From Spirochaetes bacterium ADurb.Bin218 (GTDB taxonomy: Bacteria; Spirochaetota; UBA4802; UBA5550), in the NCBI GenBank assembly GCA_002069965.1, contig MWCI01000021.1, positions 1-45,594 on the forward strand: 45,594 bases of DNA, given 5' to 3'. The notes beneath the pieces were generated by a model. That model made no database searches. It saw nothing but the letters and a program-made list of their open reading frames with translations, and had not been told where the DNA came from. This document shows, one piece after another, positions 8,437 to 16,678 of the stretch. A program made the translations under genes and the position numbers. The stretch's first letter is position 1; each line of letters begins with the position of its first letter.

Positions 8437-10455
8437 TTAACCTATTGCAAGAGATGAAAGTATAAATTTGACTATTGCCTCACGGAATGTATACCCAATG
8501 ATAGCAATTATAAAAAACATACCATAAAGGATATAGTATTGTATGAGTCCATTTTGTAGAAAACCAAAGATTCTCATAATGGAACCTATTCGCTTGAGGT
8601 TTTTATCTATTAGCTTTTCTTCAATCTTATCATAAGATGACGAGTGGAACCATCCCTTTACAGGAAAATATTCTTTTATCTCTGAGGTTTTTATGGAAAT
8701 TTTTAGTAAAGGAGATGCAATCCTTGTGTAGCTTGAAACAAAGGATGTTGCTGTATATTGTAGCTTTGGAGTTGGATTTGTATATCCACATCCCCATGTA
8801 GGAGAAGTTCTTTCTCTGTGATTTCTGCCTGCCATGAGTTTTAATAGATAAACAACAATTGTTAAGGTAATAATAAAAAGTGAGGCGGCAGATATATCTG
8901 ACATGGTATTTATTAGTTTTATAAAAGATTCATCAAGAGGGTAGTTAATGAAAGTTGCAGCAACTGAGGTTACTATCTTTACAAAGGGATAAGGCAAAAT
9001 CCCTATTGCTATGATAAATAAAATTATAAAAAATTGAGGTATTAAAGCTGCCTTTTCAACCTCAGAGCAGTCCTGTGGTAGAGCACTTCGCTCAACTCCA
9101 AGAAATATAATCCCAAAGGCCTTTGTAAAACAAAGGAAAGCAAGCCCGCCTACCATTACAAGGCCAAAAATAGAGCAGAGAAAAATCATTGAGAGAGATA
9201 AATTGCTTCCAAGCATGCCGCTATATAATGAATTATATATAAGAAATTCAGAAATAAACCCATTGAAAGGGGGTAATCCCGTAATGGCCAGCGCAGCTAT
9301 AAGAAAAAAACCAGCTGTCCATGGCATTTTTTTTATGAGTCCACCGAGTTCGTCTATGTCAAGAATATGAGTTTTCCTATATACGCTACCTGCGGTAAAA
9401 AACAGAAGCGATTTAAATAGAGAGTGGTTAAAGGTATGCAAAAGTGCACCACTGAATCCAGCAAGAGCAATATAGCTGTTGTTAAGACCAATCCCAATCA
9501 TGCCAATGCCTATGCCCATACCAATGATTCCAATATTTTCTATGCTATGATATGCAAGGAGTTTTTTGAGATTATGCTGAATAATGGCAAGGATTACACC
9601 ATATAGAGCGGTAAAAACAGATATGATTAATATAAGCCTTCCCATGCTAAGGATATTTCCCTGATAAAATGGGATTATTTTAAATATGCCAAAAATTCCC
9701 ATTTTTATTATTATGCCAGACATAACTCCTGATATATGGGAAGGTGCAGCAGGGTGAGCCCATGGCAGCCATGTGTGAAGTGGAATAAATCCAGCCTTAA
9801 ATGCAAAACCAGTTGCAAGGATCATAAATGGAAGAGGCCCAATTTCCTGAGGATTTGCCTTAATAATTTCTGCAATTGTATAAAAATCAGTTGCCCCTGT
9901 TTTTGTCCAGAGCCATAGAAAACCGACTATCAGCAATAAAACAGATAGATGAGATTGAATGAAATAATTGAGCCCTGCTTTTATTACAGATTTTTTCTCA
10001 AATTCATAAATAATAAGTATAAAGGCAGAGATTGTCATTAACTCCCATACAAAAATAAAGGCTATAATATTGTCTGTGATGCAAACAAGTAGCATTGAAA
10101 TCTGAAGTAGAATATAAAAACTCCAGTGCAAAGATTGTTTTTCTACCTCGTTGTCATATTGCTTCATGTAAAAGTATCCATAGCAGATGCCAGTGATGAG
10201 GGTAAATGTTGTTATTAAAATGAAAAATGCAGAGAGATTGTTTATTCGTAAAATAACTTCACCAAAGAAAAAGTTTGCATTGAAAGAATATTTTAAAGGC
10301 ACACCCCATAGAACCCTAAGTGCAGTAAGACCGTTAAGTATTCCAGAGGCGATTACAGATATTATTGCAAAGCCTTTTTTAAATTGAAGAGGTAACAGCG
10401 GTATAATAACTATGGATGCAAAGGAAATAAGAATAGATGTAAAGATCAGATCCAT
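8437..10455 (-). CDS. Hydrogenase-4-like membrane subunit B (HyfB/HycC, NuoL-type pump subunit)
   Basis: First gene of the operon. The 672-aa NuoL/HyfB-type antiporter-like subunit has about 14-16 helices. VWELMTISAFILIIYEFEKK holds the TM5 glutamate, FAFKAGFIPLHTWLPWAHP the TM7 lysine, and YHSIENIGIIGMGIG with HTFNHSLFKSLLF the distal channel helices. The C-terminal tail with SPTWGCGYTNPTPKLQYTAT is the typical HyfB/HycC extension. ATG at 10455 has AGGA 7 nt upstream and a good promoter about 50-75 nt upstream. A HyfD-like third antiporter subunit is absent, so the complex has two such subunits. Confidence 0.87.
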   Translation of the reverse strand: MDLIFTSILISFASIVIIPLLPLQFKKGFAIISVIASGILNGLTALRVLWGVPLKYSFNANFFFGEVILRINNLSAFFILITTFTLITGICYGYFYMKQYDNEVEKQSLHWSFYILLQISMLLVCITDNIIAFIFVWELMTISAFILIIYEFEKKSVIKAGLNYFIQSHLSVLLLIVGFLWLWTKTGATDFYTIAEIIKANPQEIGPLPFMILATGFAFKAGFIPLHTWLPWAHPAAPSHISGVMSGIIIKMGIFGIFKIIPFYQGNILSMGRLILIISVFTALYGVILAIIQHNLKKLLAYHSIENIGIIGMGIGIGMIGIGLNNSYIALAGFSGALLHTFNHSLFKSLLFFTAGSVYRKTHILDIDELGGLIKKMPWTAGFFLIAALAITGLPPFNGFISEFLIYNSLYSGMLGSNLSLSMIFLCSIFGLVMVGGLAFLCFTKAFGIIFLGVERSALPQDCSEVEKAALIPQFFIILFIIAIGILPYPFVKIVTSVAATFINYPLDESFIKLINTMSDISAASLFIITLTIVVYLLKLMAGRNHRERTSPTWGCGYTNPTPKLQYTATSFVSSYTRIASPLLKISIKTSEIKEYFPVKGWFHSSSYDKIEEKLIDKNLKRIGSIMRIFGFLQNGLIQYYILYGMFFIIAIIGYTFREAIVKFILSSLAIG

Positions 10456-10501
10456 AACTGAATCCTATATTAAAATTTTAATATTATAATTAGACAAAAA
10501 T

Positions 10502-10531
10502 ATTTTATGCCCTGAAATATTCCTTTGTCAA
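10502..10531 (-). promoter_or_regulatory. Sigma70-type promoter of the hydrogenase-like operon
   Basis: Minus strand: TTGACA (10531-10526), 18-nt spacer, TAAAAT (10507-10502). This matches the -35 perfectly and the -10 in five of six positions. The predicted transcript would start near 10495, giving a leader of about 40 nt before the HyfB-like ATG at 10455. Confidence 0.6.
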
Positions 10532-10551
10532 GGAGATTATTGAAGAGGAGT

Positions 10552-11769
10552 TTAATTTCGCAGAATTTTTAAAATTTTTTTAAAGCCAAACTGTTTATTT
10601 TTAAATTCATTTAAAAATTCTTTTGTTGCAACATATTTATCTGTAAATGTTACAATGAAGGATTCCTGATAGCGTGGTGGAATGAGAGTCAATGGCCACA
10701 TATGTTTTGTTATGATGTCCTTTTCAATCTCGTTTAAGGTAAAATGTTTTTGAGCATTTTCCAGAGCGATTTTTGGGTGTTCAATACCATGGTATTTATC
10801 CTTTGCCAGTTCGGGCTCATCGTGGTTTCTCCAATCGTAAAGAAAAAAGTCATGAAGCAGAGCACCTCTTGCTGCAGAAACATAATCAAGATTTAATAGC
10901 TTGCAAAGCCTGTATGATATGTAGGAGACTATCTTGGCGTGTTCATATATGGATGAGTTGTGATGATAAAAGTTTTTAAGTTTAAGAAATTCTTCATTTG
11001 TGAGAATATCTTCAACTATATTATTATATTCATCTTCAATTGGCTTTCTTTCTTTAAGAATTGAGTCAATATTTTCTGATAGTTTTATCATAACCCTGCC
11101 TGCCATTTCTTTGAGTTTAGCATTTATCTGCGAATCGAATTTAAATTGTAAATTTATATCAGGGAAAGCGTTGAGAATTCTTTTAAAGGATTTGATAATT
11201 CTCTGAACCTCTGCATTGCTGAGAGAGGAGTATCTCTCGTATAGATAGAGTAGGTTTTCCCTGAATTTTTTGAGAGATATAATAGAAAATATCATATCTG
11301 TTATTAGGTATGCAAAGATTATTGCACTTAATATAGTCGCTTCGGTGTTGCTAAATTTCGTTATTATAGAATAAATAGGGGGATGTATATAGTTTGCAAA
11401 TATAAGTGCCAGTATTCCCCATCCTGTTGAAAATAAAAGACAAACCTTTCCCTTGTAATTAAATCTGTTGTCAGAGTAATCCCATAGCTTAAGTTGAAAG
11501 AAGCTTTCAAAAATTTCCCCTGTAACATATTCAATTGCTGTGAGTATGATAGCGTATATCAAAAATTGTAGAGGAATTTGGTAAATGTAAATTTCCTGAT
11601 GTAAAAGAGTTATAAAAAGAGCACCAAATCCGTATATTGGCACAAAGGGACCAAAGAGAAAACCTGGGTTTATGAGTTTTTTATTTGTTGCTGATCTATA
11701 AATAACTTCAATTATCCAGCCACAAAAAGAATAAAAGGCAAAGAAAAGTATTATGTTGCTATAGTTCAT
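10552..11769 (-). CDS. CmpB-type membrane domain fused to an HD phosphohydrolase domain
   Basis: Two-domain protein (405 aa). Residues 1-195 hold five to six membrane helices of the 'putative ABC transporter permease' CmpB family (SFCGWIIEVIYRSATNKKLINPGFLFGP, then EYVTGEIFESFF and LWDYSDNRFNYKGKVCL). After a helical linker, residues about 270-400 form an HD domain with the ordered metal ligands YEHAK, LLHDF, GIEHP, TKHMW and FTDKY, so it is probably an active metal-dependent phosphohydrolase. The substrate is unknown; HD enzymes often cleave nucleotides. AGGAGGAAGGA precedes the ATG closely. It lies upstream of the hydrogenase-like operon, but a separate promoter in the gap suggests independent control. 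Confidence 0.75.
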   Translation of the reverse strand: MNYSNIILFFAFYSFCGWIIEVIYRSATNKKLINPGFLFGPFVPIYGFGALFITLLHQEIYIYQIPLQFLIYAIILTAIEYVTGEIFESFFQLKLWDYSDNRFNYKGKVCLLFSTGWGILALIFANYIHPPIYSIITKFSNTEATILSAIIFAYLITDMIFSIISLKKFRENLLYLYERYSSLSNAEVQRIIKSFKRILNAFPDINLQFKFDSQINAKLKEMAGRVMIKLSENIDSILKERKPIEDEYNNIVEDILTNEEFLKLKNFYHHNSSIYEHAKIVSYISYRLCKLLNLDYVSAARGALLHDFFLYDWRNHDEPELAKDKYHGIEHPKIALENAQKHFTLNEIEKDIITKHMWPLTLIPPRYQESFIVTFTDKYVATKEFLNEFKNKQFGFKKILKILRN

Positions 11770-11874
11770 TCCTTCCTCCTTATCCAGTAGACTTTATGAC
11801 TGTATAATTGCTTATATAAATTTTTGGTGATATTTTTATATGAATACAAATAAGATACTTTTTTTTGAAAAATG

Positions 11875-14121
11875 TTAATCAGAACTTAAATATTTTTCTA
11901 TATATTCTGTGAGATCTTTAATATTGCGCCTTATCATTGCCTTAAATTCCACAGGTATATTTTGATCTGCCACAACCTTGTAATAGTTGATTGCATCTTT
12001 AACTCTTCTCTGTTGAACAAACTCATCAGCTTTCTGAAGTAGTGGCTTATATTTATAAAATGAATACTCAAGGATATTTTTTTCTCTCGAAAGACTAAAT
12101 TCATCTGGCAATTTTTTGAAGTCAAAAGAGACTTTAAGTATGGGGAGCTCTTTTTTCTTTATTCTGTCAGGTGTGATAAACTTCTTATAAAATTCCAGTT
12201 CATCTCGTTTTTTATCATCAAGGGATTCCGAAAGGGATATTTCGCTGTCTTCCTGCCTCTTGTCCCCAAGTATTTCAAATTGTGAATCATCCTGTTTCTT
12301 TTTGTCATCTTTCAGAATTTTTTCAAATATCTCTTCATCCGTAAGTGTGCTGTCATCCTTTGGCTTTCCATATTCACTGAGAAGTTCAAAGTCATTGGGA
12401 TCCTCCTGTGCCTCTTTTAAAAGCTCCTTTTCCTTTTCACTTATTTTTTCTTCCGTTGGAACTTGTGCCTCTTGCTGCTCAGGCTCAAGTTTTAATTCCT
12501 CTTCTTTTTGTGTTGATTCCTCTGTCTCATGGGGCTGTGACTTTTCAGGGAATATTTCCTCTTCTACCGCAGGCTCTTGCAGTATTTCTTCCTGGAGCTC
12601 TTCAGGTTTTTCCTCAACTGCGCGAGCTATCTCCTCTTCAGTGAGAATTTCCTCTGGCAATTCCTCCTGCAAAGGCTCAGAGGGTATTTCTGTTTTATCT
12701 TGCAGTTCCTCCGCCTCCGGGAATGCTTCAACTTCAGGGAATATTTCCTCTTCTATCGCAGGCTCTTGCAGTATTTCTTCCTGGAGCTCTTCAGGTTTTT
12801 CTTCAACTACGCGAACTATCTCCTCTTCAGTGAGAATCTCCTCCGGTAATTCCTCCTGCAAAAGCTCAGAAGCTTCCTCTTGAATAATTTCCTCTGGTGT
12901 CTCTTTTTTTTCTTCTGGAACAATTTCTTCTATAATTTCTTCTGGTTTCTTAGGTTCTTCTAAATCTTCTATTTCCTCTGTCTGTGATATATCCTGTTTC
13001 TGTTCTTCAATTTGTTTTTCTTTTATTTCATTGAATTTTTCAAGAATGTCAATAACTGGCTTTGGATCAAATTGTACCGGTATAGGGGACTGGTATCTGG
13101 CCTCTATTATTTTTGGCTCAATTTGCGCTTCTGGTATTTTTATTGGCTCTATTTCATCTATCTTATTTTGTAGTTTTTCAATGGAGTCTTTTAGTTTGGT
13201 AAGCTTTTCAATTTCGTTTTTTATTTCATTGAGAAGTGCATTTTCCTTCTCAAGTTCTCTCTTGCTTACTTCCTCTTCTTTTATTTCCCTTATTCTGCTA
13301 AGCTCATTTAGTATTTTATCTCTTTCTGATGATATCTGGATAAATTTTTCTTTTAACTCCCTTAGCTCATTTTGAAGACTCTTGAATTCTTCAGAATCCT
13401 TTATACCTGACTTATCCTCAGGAGTTGATTTTAGTCTATCTATCTCCTCTTTGAGAGAGTTAAGGTTTTTTGATATATCCTCTGATATTTTTTCAGCAAT
13501 GCTTTCAGTTTGTAGAGATTTTTCTGGAATGGATATGTTTATAGTAGATGGAAGCTGTCCTTCGATTTTAACCTTTAGCTCTCCTCCTTGAGACTCCTGC
13601 AGTTTTGACTCTACTCTTTTTTTGAAGTCCTCTTCTCTTCTTTGTCGGAACCTGTTTAGATACTCAATATTTGCATTGATTTTATCTCTAACATCCTTAT
13701 CAAGAATTCTATCTCGAACGCCTTTAAAAAGAGAAATAGCTGTTTCAATATCGCCTTTCCGTGCATAAGCTTCAGAATTTAGCAATGTCCGCTTATATAG
13801 TCGAAATTTTGACCTATCCGTAATTATGTCATTTGCAGGGAAGGGAAGGCTAAAGGTGGAGGAGTCCTCGTGAAATGGAAATTTTTCACCAGAGGCTGAT
13901 TCTCTTTCCTCATGCGCTGGGGCTAAAGCCTCATCAGGGTATTCCTTTTCTATTGCTCTGTCAGAGGCACGCCTTCTAAAGATCTTTTCAGGATCCTCAA
14001 TTTTTTCAGGAGTTTTTTCCTCTTTCTCCAGCTCTGGTTTTGTTGCTTCAACAGATGAAAATAGCGACCAGAAGAGTGCCAGCAACAGGAGAACTAATAT
14101 TGTAATAAGAATTATATTCAT
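11875..14121 (-). CDS. Membrane-anchored Glu-rich coiled-coil protein with TPR-like ends
   Basis: Not assigned to a named family (748 aa). Residues about 1-22 are a single hydrophobic anchor. Residues about 105-165 form a TPR-like helical segment (AYARKGDIETAISLFKGVRD), followed by coiled coil at about 200-330 and a very acidic Glu/Pro-rich region at about 370-640. A second TPR-like segment at about 690-745 resembles the first: both share LL...AI..-K.V.D..I and a later NI..L. Two nearly identical 46-residue units occur in the acidic region. This architecture suggests a scaffold or periplasmic/cytoplasmic spacer protein. The Ser-rich frames on the opposite strand are mirror images of the Glu/Glu codons, not genes. 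Confidence 0.7.
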   Translation of the reverse strand: MNIILITILVLLLLALFWSLFSSVEATKPELEKEEKTPEKIEDPEKIFRRRASDRAIEKEYPDEALAPAHEERESASGEKFPFHEDSSTFSLPFPANDIITDRSKFRLYKRTLLNSEAYARKGDIETAISLFKGVRDRILDKDVRDKINANIEYLNRFRQRREEDFKKRVESKLQESQGGELKVKIEGQLPSTINISIPEKSLQTESIAEKISEDISKNLNSLKEEIDRLKSTPEDKSGIKDSEEFKSLQNELRELKEKFIQISSERDKILNELSRIREIKEEEVSKRELEKENALLNEIKNEIEKLTKLKDSIEKLQNKIDEIEPIKIPEAQIEPKIIEARYQSPIPVQFDPKPVIDILEKFNEIKEKQIEEQKQDISQTEEIEDLEEPKKPEEIIEEIVPEEKKETPEEIIQEEASELLQEELPEEILTEEEIVRVVEEKPEELQEEILQEPAIEEEIFPEVEAFPEAEELQDKTEIPSEPLQEELPEEILTEEEIARAVEEKPEELQEEILQEPAVEEEIFPEKSQPHETEESTQKEEELKLEPEQQEAQVPTEEKISEKEKELLKEAQEDPNDFELLSEYGKPKDDSTLTDEEIFEKILKDDKKKQDDSQFEILGDKRQEDSEISLSESLDDKKRDELEFYKKFITPDRIKKKELPILKVSFDFKKLPDEFSLSREKNILEYSFYKYKPLLQKADEFVQQRRVKDAINYYKVVADQNIPVEFKAMIRRNIKDLTEYIEKYLSSD
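12544..12870 (-). repeat. Direct repeat of about 138 bp within the coiled-coil gene
   Basis: Units at 12544-12681 and 12733-12870 are offset by exactly 189 bases, which keeps the reading frame (63 codons). They encode near-identical peptides containing LQEELPEEILTEEEI and EEKPEELQEEILQEPA. The 51-base spacer between them is not repeated. Recent tandem duplication of the 63-codon unit is likely. Confidence 0.8.
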
Positions 14122-14270
14122 ATATAGTTATATGTCCCGCTAATCTAATTATCGGCTTTTTGCCACTAAAATACAATTTCTTTTAAGTTAAGTAACTTTT
14201 CAATAAAATAATTATAGACATACAAAGGAAGTATGATTTTTTGTCTATATAAAAGTATCAGAGGTTTTTT

Positions 14271-14483
14271 ATGGCAAAGATTACAAAGGACATAACTTTT
14301 GGTGAACTTCTTAGTGAGCATCCAGATGCAGCACCTATCCTTGGGAATTATGGCCTTCATTGTATAGGATGCAGACTCAGCATTTCTGAGACAATAGAGC
14401 AGGGTATGAAGGCTCATGGTATGGATGACTCTGCAATAGCAAAATTAATTGATGAATTAAACCAAAAGGTTGGCAAAAATTAA
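14271..14483 (+). CDS. DUF1858 redox-disulfide domain protein
   Basis: Seventy-residue stand-alone DUF1858 domain, related to the 'hybrid cluster protein-associated redox disulfide' and ScdA N-terminal families. It contains the full signature: ITKDITFGELLSEHPDAAPIL, then GLHCIGC with the CxxC pair at about residues 31-34, then ETIEQGMKAHGMD. Likely a small cytoplasmic thiol-redox or metal/NO-related accessory; the function of this family is not settled. AGAGG precedes the ATG. It stands alone on the plus strand between two minus-strand genes, ending in a hairpin shared with the convergent glgX. Confidence 0.85.
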   Translation: MAKITKDITFGELLSEHPDAAPILGNYGLHCIGCRLSISETIEQGMKAHGMDDSAIAKLIDELNQKVGKN

Positions 14484-14490
14484 GCCCACG

Positions 14491-14524
14491 CAGCTTAGGA
14501 AAGCTTTTTTGCTTTCTTAAGCTG
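14491..14524. terminator. Hairpin between convergent DUF1858 and glgX genes
   Basis: Arms 14491-14504 and 14511-14524 pair over 14 bp (one G-T) around a loop of six T. It begins 8 nt after the DUF1858 stop and its right arm covers the glgX stop codon. There is no strong T-run on either side, so it may act as a bidirectional stabilising or weak termination hairpin. Confidence 0.45.
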
Positions 14525-16646
14525 TGAGAATTATCATTGAATGTGCTTCCACTGTGATTTTTTCTCTTTCAATTATCGGCTCATCCTTTAGATATATATC
14601 CATACCTCTTTGTGCTGCTGTGTTTATTGACAATTTCCATCTACGGCCAGAGGGTGATTGAGGTAGCGAAAATACTATATCAGTGTTGGAGGGATTAAAC
14701 ATCATATAAAAATCAGAATCAGGGATCAAAAATATTTCCTCTGCATATGCACCGTTTATTAAGGCTGCTATGCAAAGCTCCTCATCATCCCAATCTGGAG
14801 TAGTGTTTTCAGGGGTTTTCCATTGAATATCCTCTGTAGTAAATTTCACCCCTTGTTCTCCTGTATAGAAGCGAATTGATCTCAGCATTGGATGTTCTTT
14901 TCTAAAAAGGATCATAGATTTTGTAAATTCAAATATATCTGAATTCTCCTGTAATAGATCCCAGTTTATCCAGGATATTTCATTGTCCTGACAGTAAGAG
15001 TTATTGTTGCCTTTTTGAGTTCTTCTAAATTCATCTCCAGAAAGGAGCATTGGCACTCCAAGGGATATAAATAGTGTTGCAATAAAGTTTTTTATCATCC
15101 TTTTGCGGATTTTTTCGATTTCTTGGTTATTAGTTGGGCCTTCCTCTCCCCAGTTGCAACTGAAGTTGTGATTTTCTCCGTCTCTATTGTCTTCTCCATT
15201 TTCCAGATTATGTTTGTTATTGTAACTTACTAAATCATTTAATGTAAATCCATCATGGCATGTAATGAAATTGATGCTCCTGCATGGAGACGTTGTGCTG
15301 TAAAGGTCAGAGCTGCCAGTTATTCTCGTTGCAAAGGCACCTTTTAATCCTTTTTCCCCACGCCAGAATCTCCTTACATCATCTCTGTATCGTCCATTCC
15401 ACTCTGCCCATCTTCCTGGAAATTTTCCTACAAGATAGGCTCCCCCTGCATCCCATGCCTCTGCTATTATCTTTGCATTTCGTAAAATTGGATCCTCTTC
15501 TATCCATTCAATGAGTGGAGGATTGCTTAATATCTCTCCCTTTTGGTCTCTTCCAAGAATTGAGGCAAGGTCAAACCTGAAACCGTCAACATCCATTTCA
15601 ATAAACCAGTATCTAAGGGCATCGAGGATAAACTGACGGACCAGTGGATGATTACAGTTTACAGTGTTGCCACAACCGGAAAAGTTTTTATAAAAACGTT
15701 TATCCTCATCCAGGATATAATATATGGAATTATCTATTCCTCTAAAGGAAAGGGTTGGTCCTCTGTGGTCCCCTTCATGTGTATGATTGAAAACAACATC
15801 TAAAAATACTTCTATCCCTGCATCATTAAAGGCTCTTACCATTTCACGAAATTCTTTCACTTGTTGCCCAAGAGTGCCAGAGGAGGAATAGCTGCCTTTT
15901 GGTGCAAAAAAAGCTATAGTGCTATAGCCCCAGTAGTTTTTGAGTCTCTCCCCTGTAAATGGGTTAATGTTGATATTCTCATATTCATCAAACTCCTGTA
16001 TGGGTAAAAGTTCAACAGCGTTTATACCAAGCTCTTTTAGATATGGAATTTTTTCGGTGAGACCTTTAAAAGTCCCAGGAAAATTTACCTTGGATGAGTG
16101 ATGGGCTGTAAAGCCTTTTACATGTAACTCATAGATTATGAGATCGTTTTCAGGAATACGGATTGGACTTTTAACTATCTCATTTCTTCCATTGATAACT
16201 ATACTCCGTGGAACATAAGGTCCACTGTCAACTGTAGAAAATGACTCAGCCTCATTGGAGACATTTAACTCTATACCGCAAGCTTTGGATAGATCCCATA
16301 TAAAATTGCCAGTTATTGCCCGAGAGTATGGATCTATCAAGAGCTTGTTTTCATTAAATCTATGACCATTGGCAGGATCATATTCCCCGGAAATTCTATA
16401 TCCATAGACTTGTCCTTCCGAAAGACCCTCAATCCATATATGCCACACATCTCCTGTTTTATTTAAAAAGGGATCAAGAGCTATTTCTGTAAAGTCAGAG
16501 TCAGGTTCAGAATTGTGAAAGAGTATAAGTTTAACCCCGGAAGCATTTCTGCTAAATATTGAAAATTGAACTCCATTGTTGTGAACATAAGCACCAAGAG
16601 GAGTTGGAAGCCCTGGTGCTGTTTTTAAGTTTTTATAATCAATCAT
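14517..16646 (-). CDS. glgX: Glycogen debranching enzyme (GlgX/isoamylase type)
   Basis: GH13 alpha-1,6-glucosidase of the GlgX/isoamylase group (709 aa), which removes branch chains from glycogen or limit dextrins in the cytoplasm. The N-terminal CBM48 (about residues 8-130) has the GVQFSIFSRNASGV and VYGYRISGEYDPANGHRFN segments. The catalytic barrel has conserved regions DVVFNHT, DGFRFDLAS with the nucleophile Asp, IIAEAWD with the acid/base Glu, and FITCHDGFTL. The length is normal for the family. AGAGGAA lies before the ATG at 16646. The upstream DUF1573 gene ends 32 nt away on the same strand, so co-transcription is likely although a functional link is not obvious. Confidence 0.92.
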   Translation of the reverse strand: MIDYKNLKTAPGLPTPLGAYVHNNGVQFSIFSRNASGVKLILFHNSEPDSDFTEIALDPFLNKTGDVWHIWIEGLSEGQVYGYRISGEYDPANGHRFNENKLLIDPYSRAITGNFIWDLSKACGIELNVSNEAESFSTVDSGPYVPRSIVINGRNEIVKSPIRIPENDLIIYELHVKGFTAHHSSKVNFPGTFKGLTEKIPYLKELGINAVELLPIQEFDEYENININPFTGERLKNYWGYSTIAFFAPKGSYSSSGTLGQQVKEFREMVRAFNDAGIEVFLDVVFNHTHEGDHRGPTLSFRGIDNSIYYILDEDKRFYKNFSGCGNTVNCNHPLVRQFILDALRYWFIEMDVDGFRFDLASILGRDQKGEILSNPPLIEWIEEDPILRNAKIIAEAWDAGGAYLVGKFPGRWAEWNGRYRDDVRRFWRGEKGLKGAFATRITGSSDLYSTTSPCRSINFITCHDGFTLNDLVSYNNKHNLENGEDNRDGENHNFSCNWGEEGPTNNQEIEKIRKRMIKNFIATLFISLGVPMLLSGDEFRRTQKGNNNSYCQDNEISWINWDLLQENSDIFEFTKSMILFRKEHPMLRSIRFYTGEQGVKFTTEDIQWKTPENTTPDWDDEELCIAALINGAYAEEIFLIPDSDFYMMFNPSNTDIVFSLPQSPSGRRWKLSINTAAQRGMDIYLKDEPIIEREKITVEAHSMIILTA

Positions 16647-16678
16647 GTTTTGCTATTCCTCTTACTCCTCTATGAGTT

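Noticed and set aside
3189-10455. Functional [NiFe] hydrogenase or formate hydrogenlyase
   Set aside because: The first nickel-ligand cysteine pair is gone, the second is disrupted, and the proximal cluster ligands are absent. No formate dehydrogenase or hydrogenase maturation gene is nearby.
3189-10455. Ordinary respiratory complex I (nuo) operon
   Set aside because: The HyfB tail, HyfE-type subunit, HycE-type NuoCD fusion and absence of NuoE/F/G/A/J favour the hydrogenase-4-like group.
12260-12883. Ser-rich 207-codon plus-strand frame opposite the coiled-coil gene
   Set aside because: It is the mirror of Glu/Leu codons (GAG/GAA read as CTC/TTC and shifted frames), has no ribosome site, and is composed of low-complexity Ser/Phe/Ser runs. 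The minus-strand gene is coherent with anchor, coiled coil and TPR-like ends.
14166-14417. Minus-strand frame opposite the DUF1858 gene
   Set aside because: DUF1858 on the plus strand has clear family motifs and a ribosome site; the opposite frame has neither.
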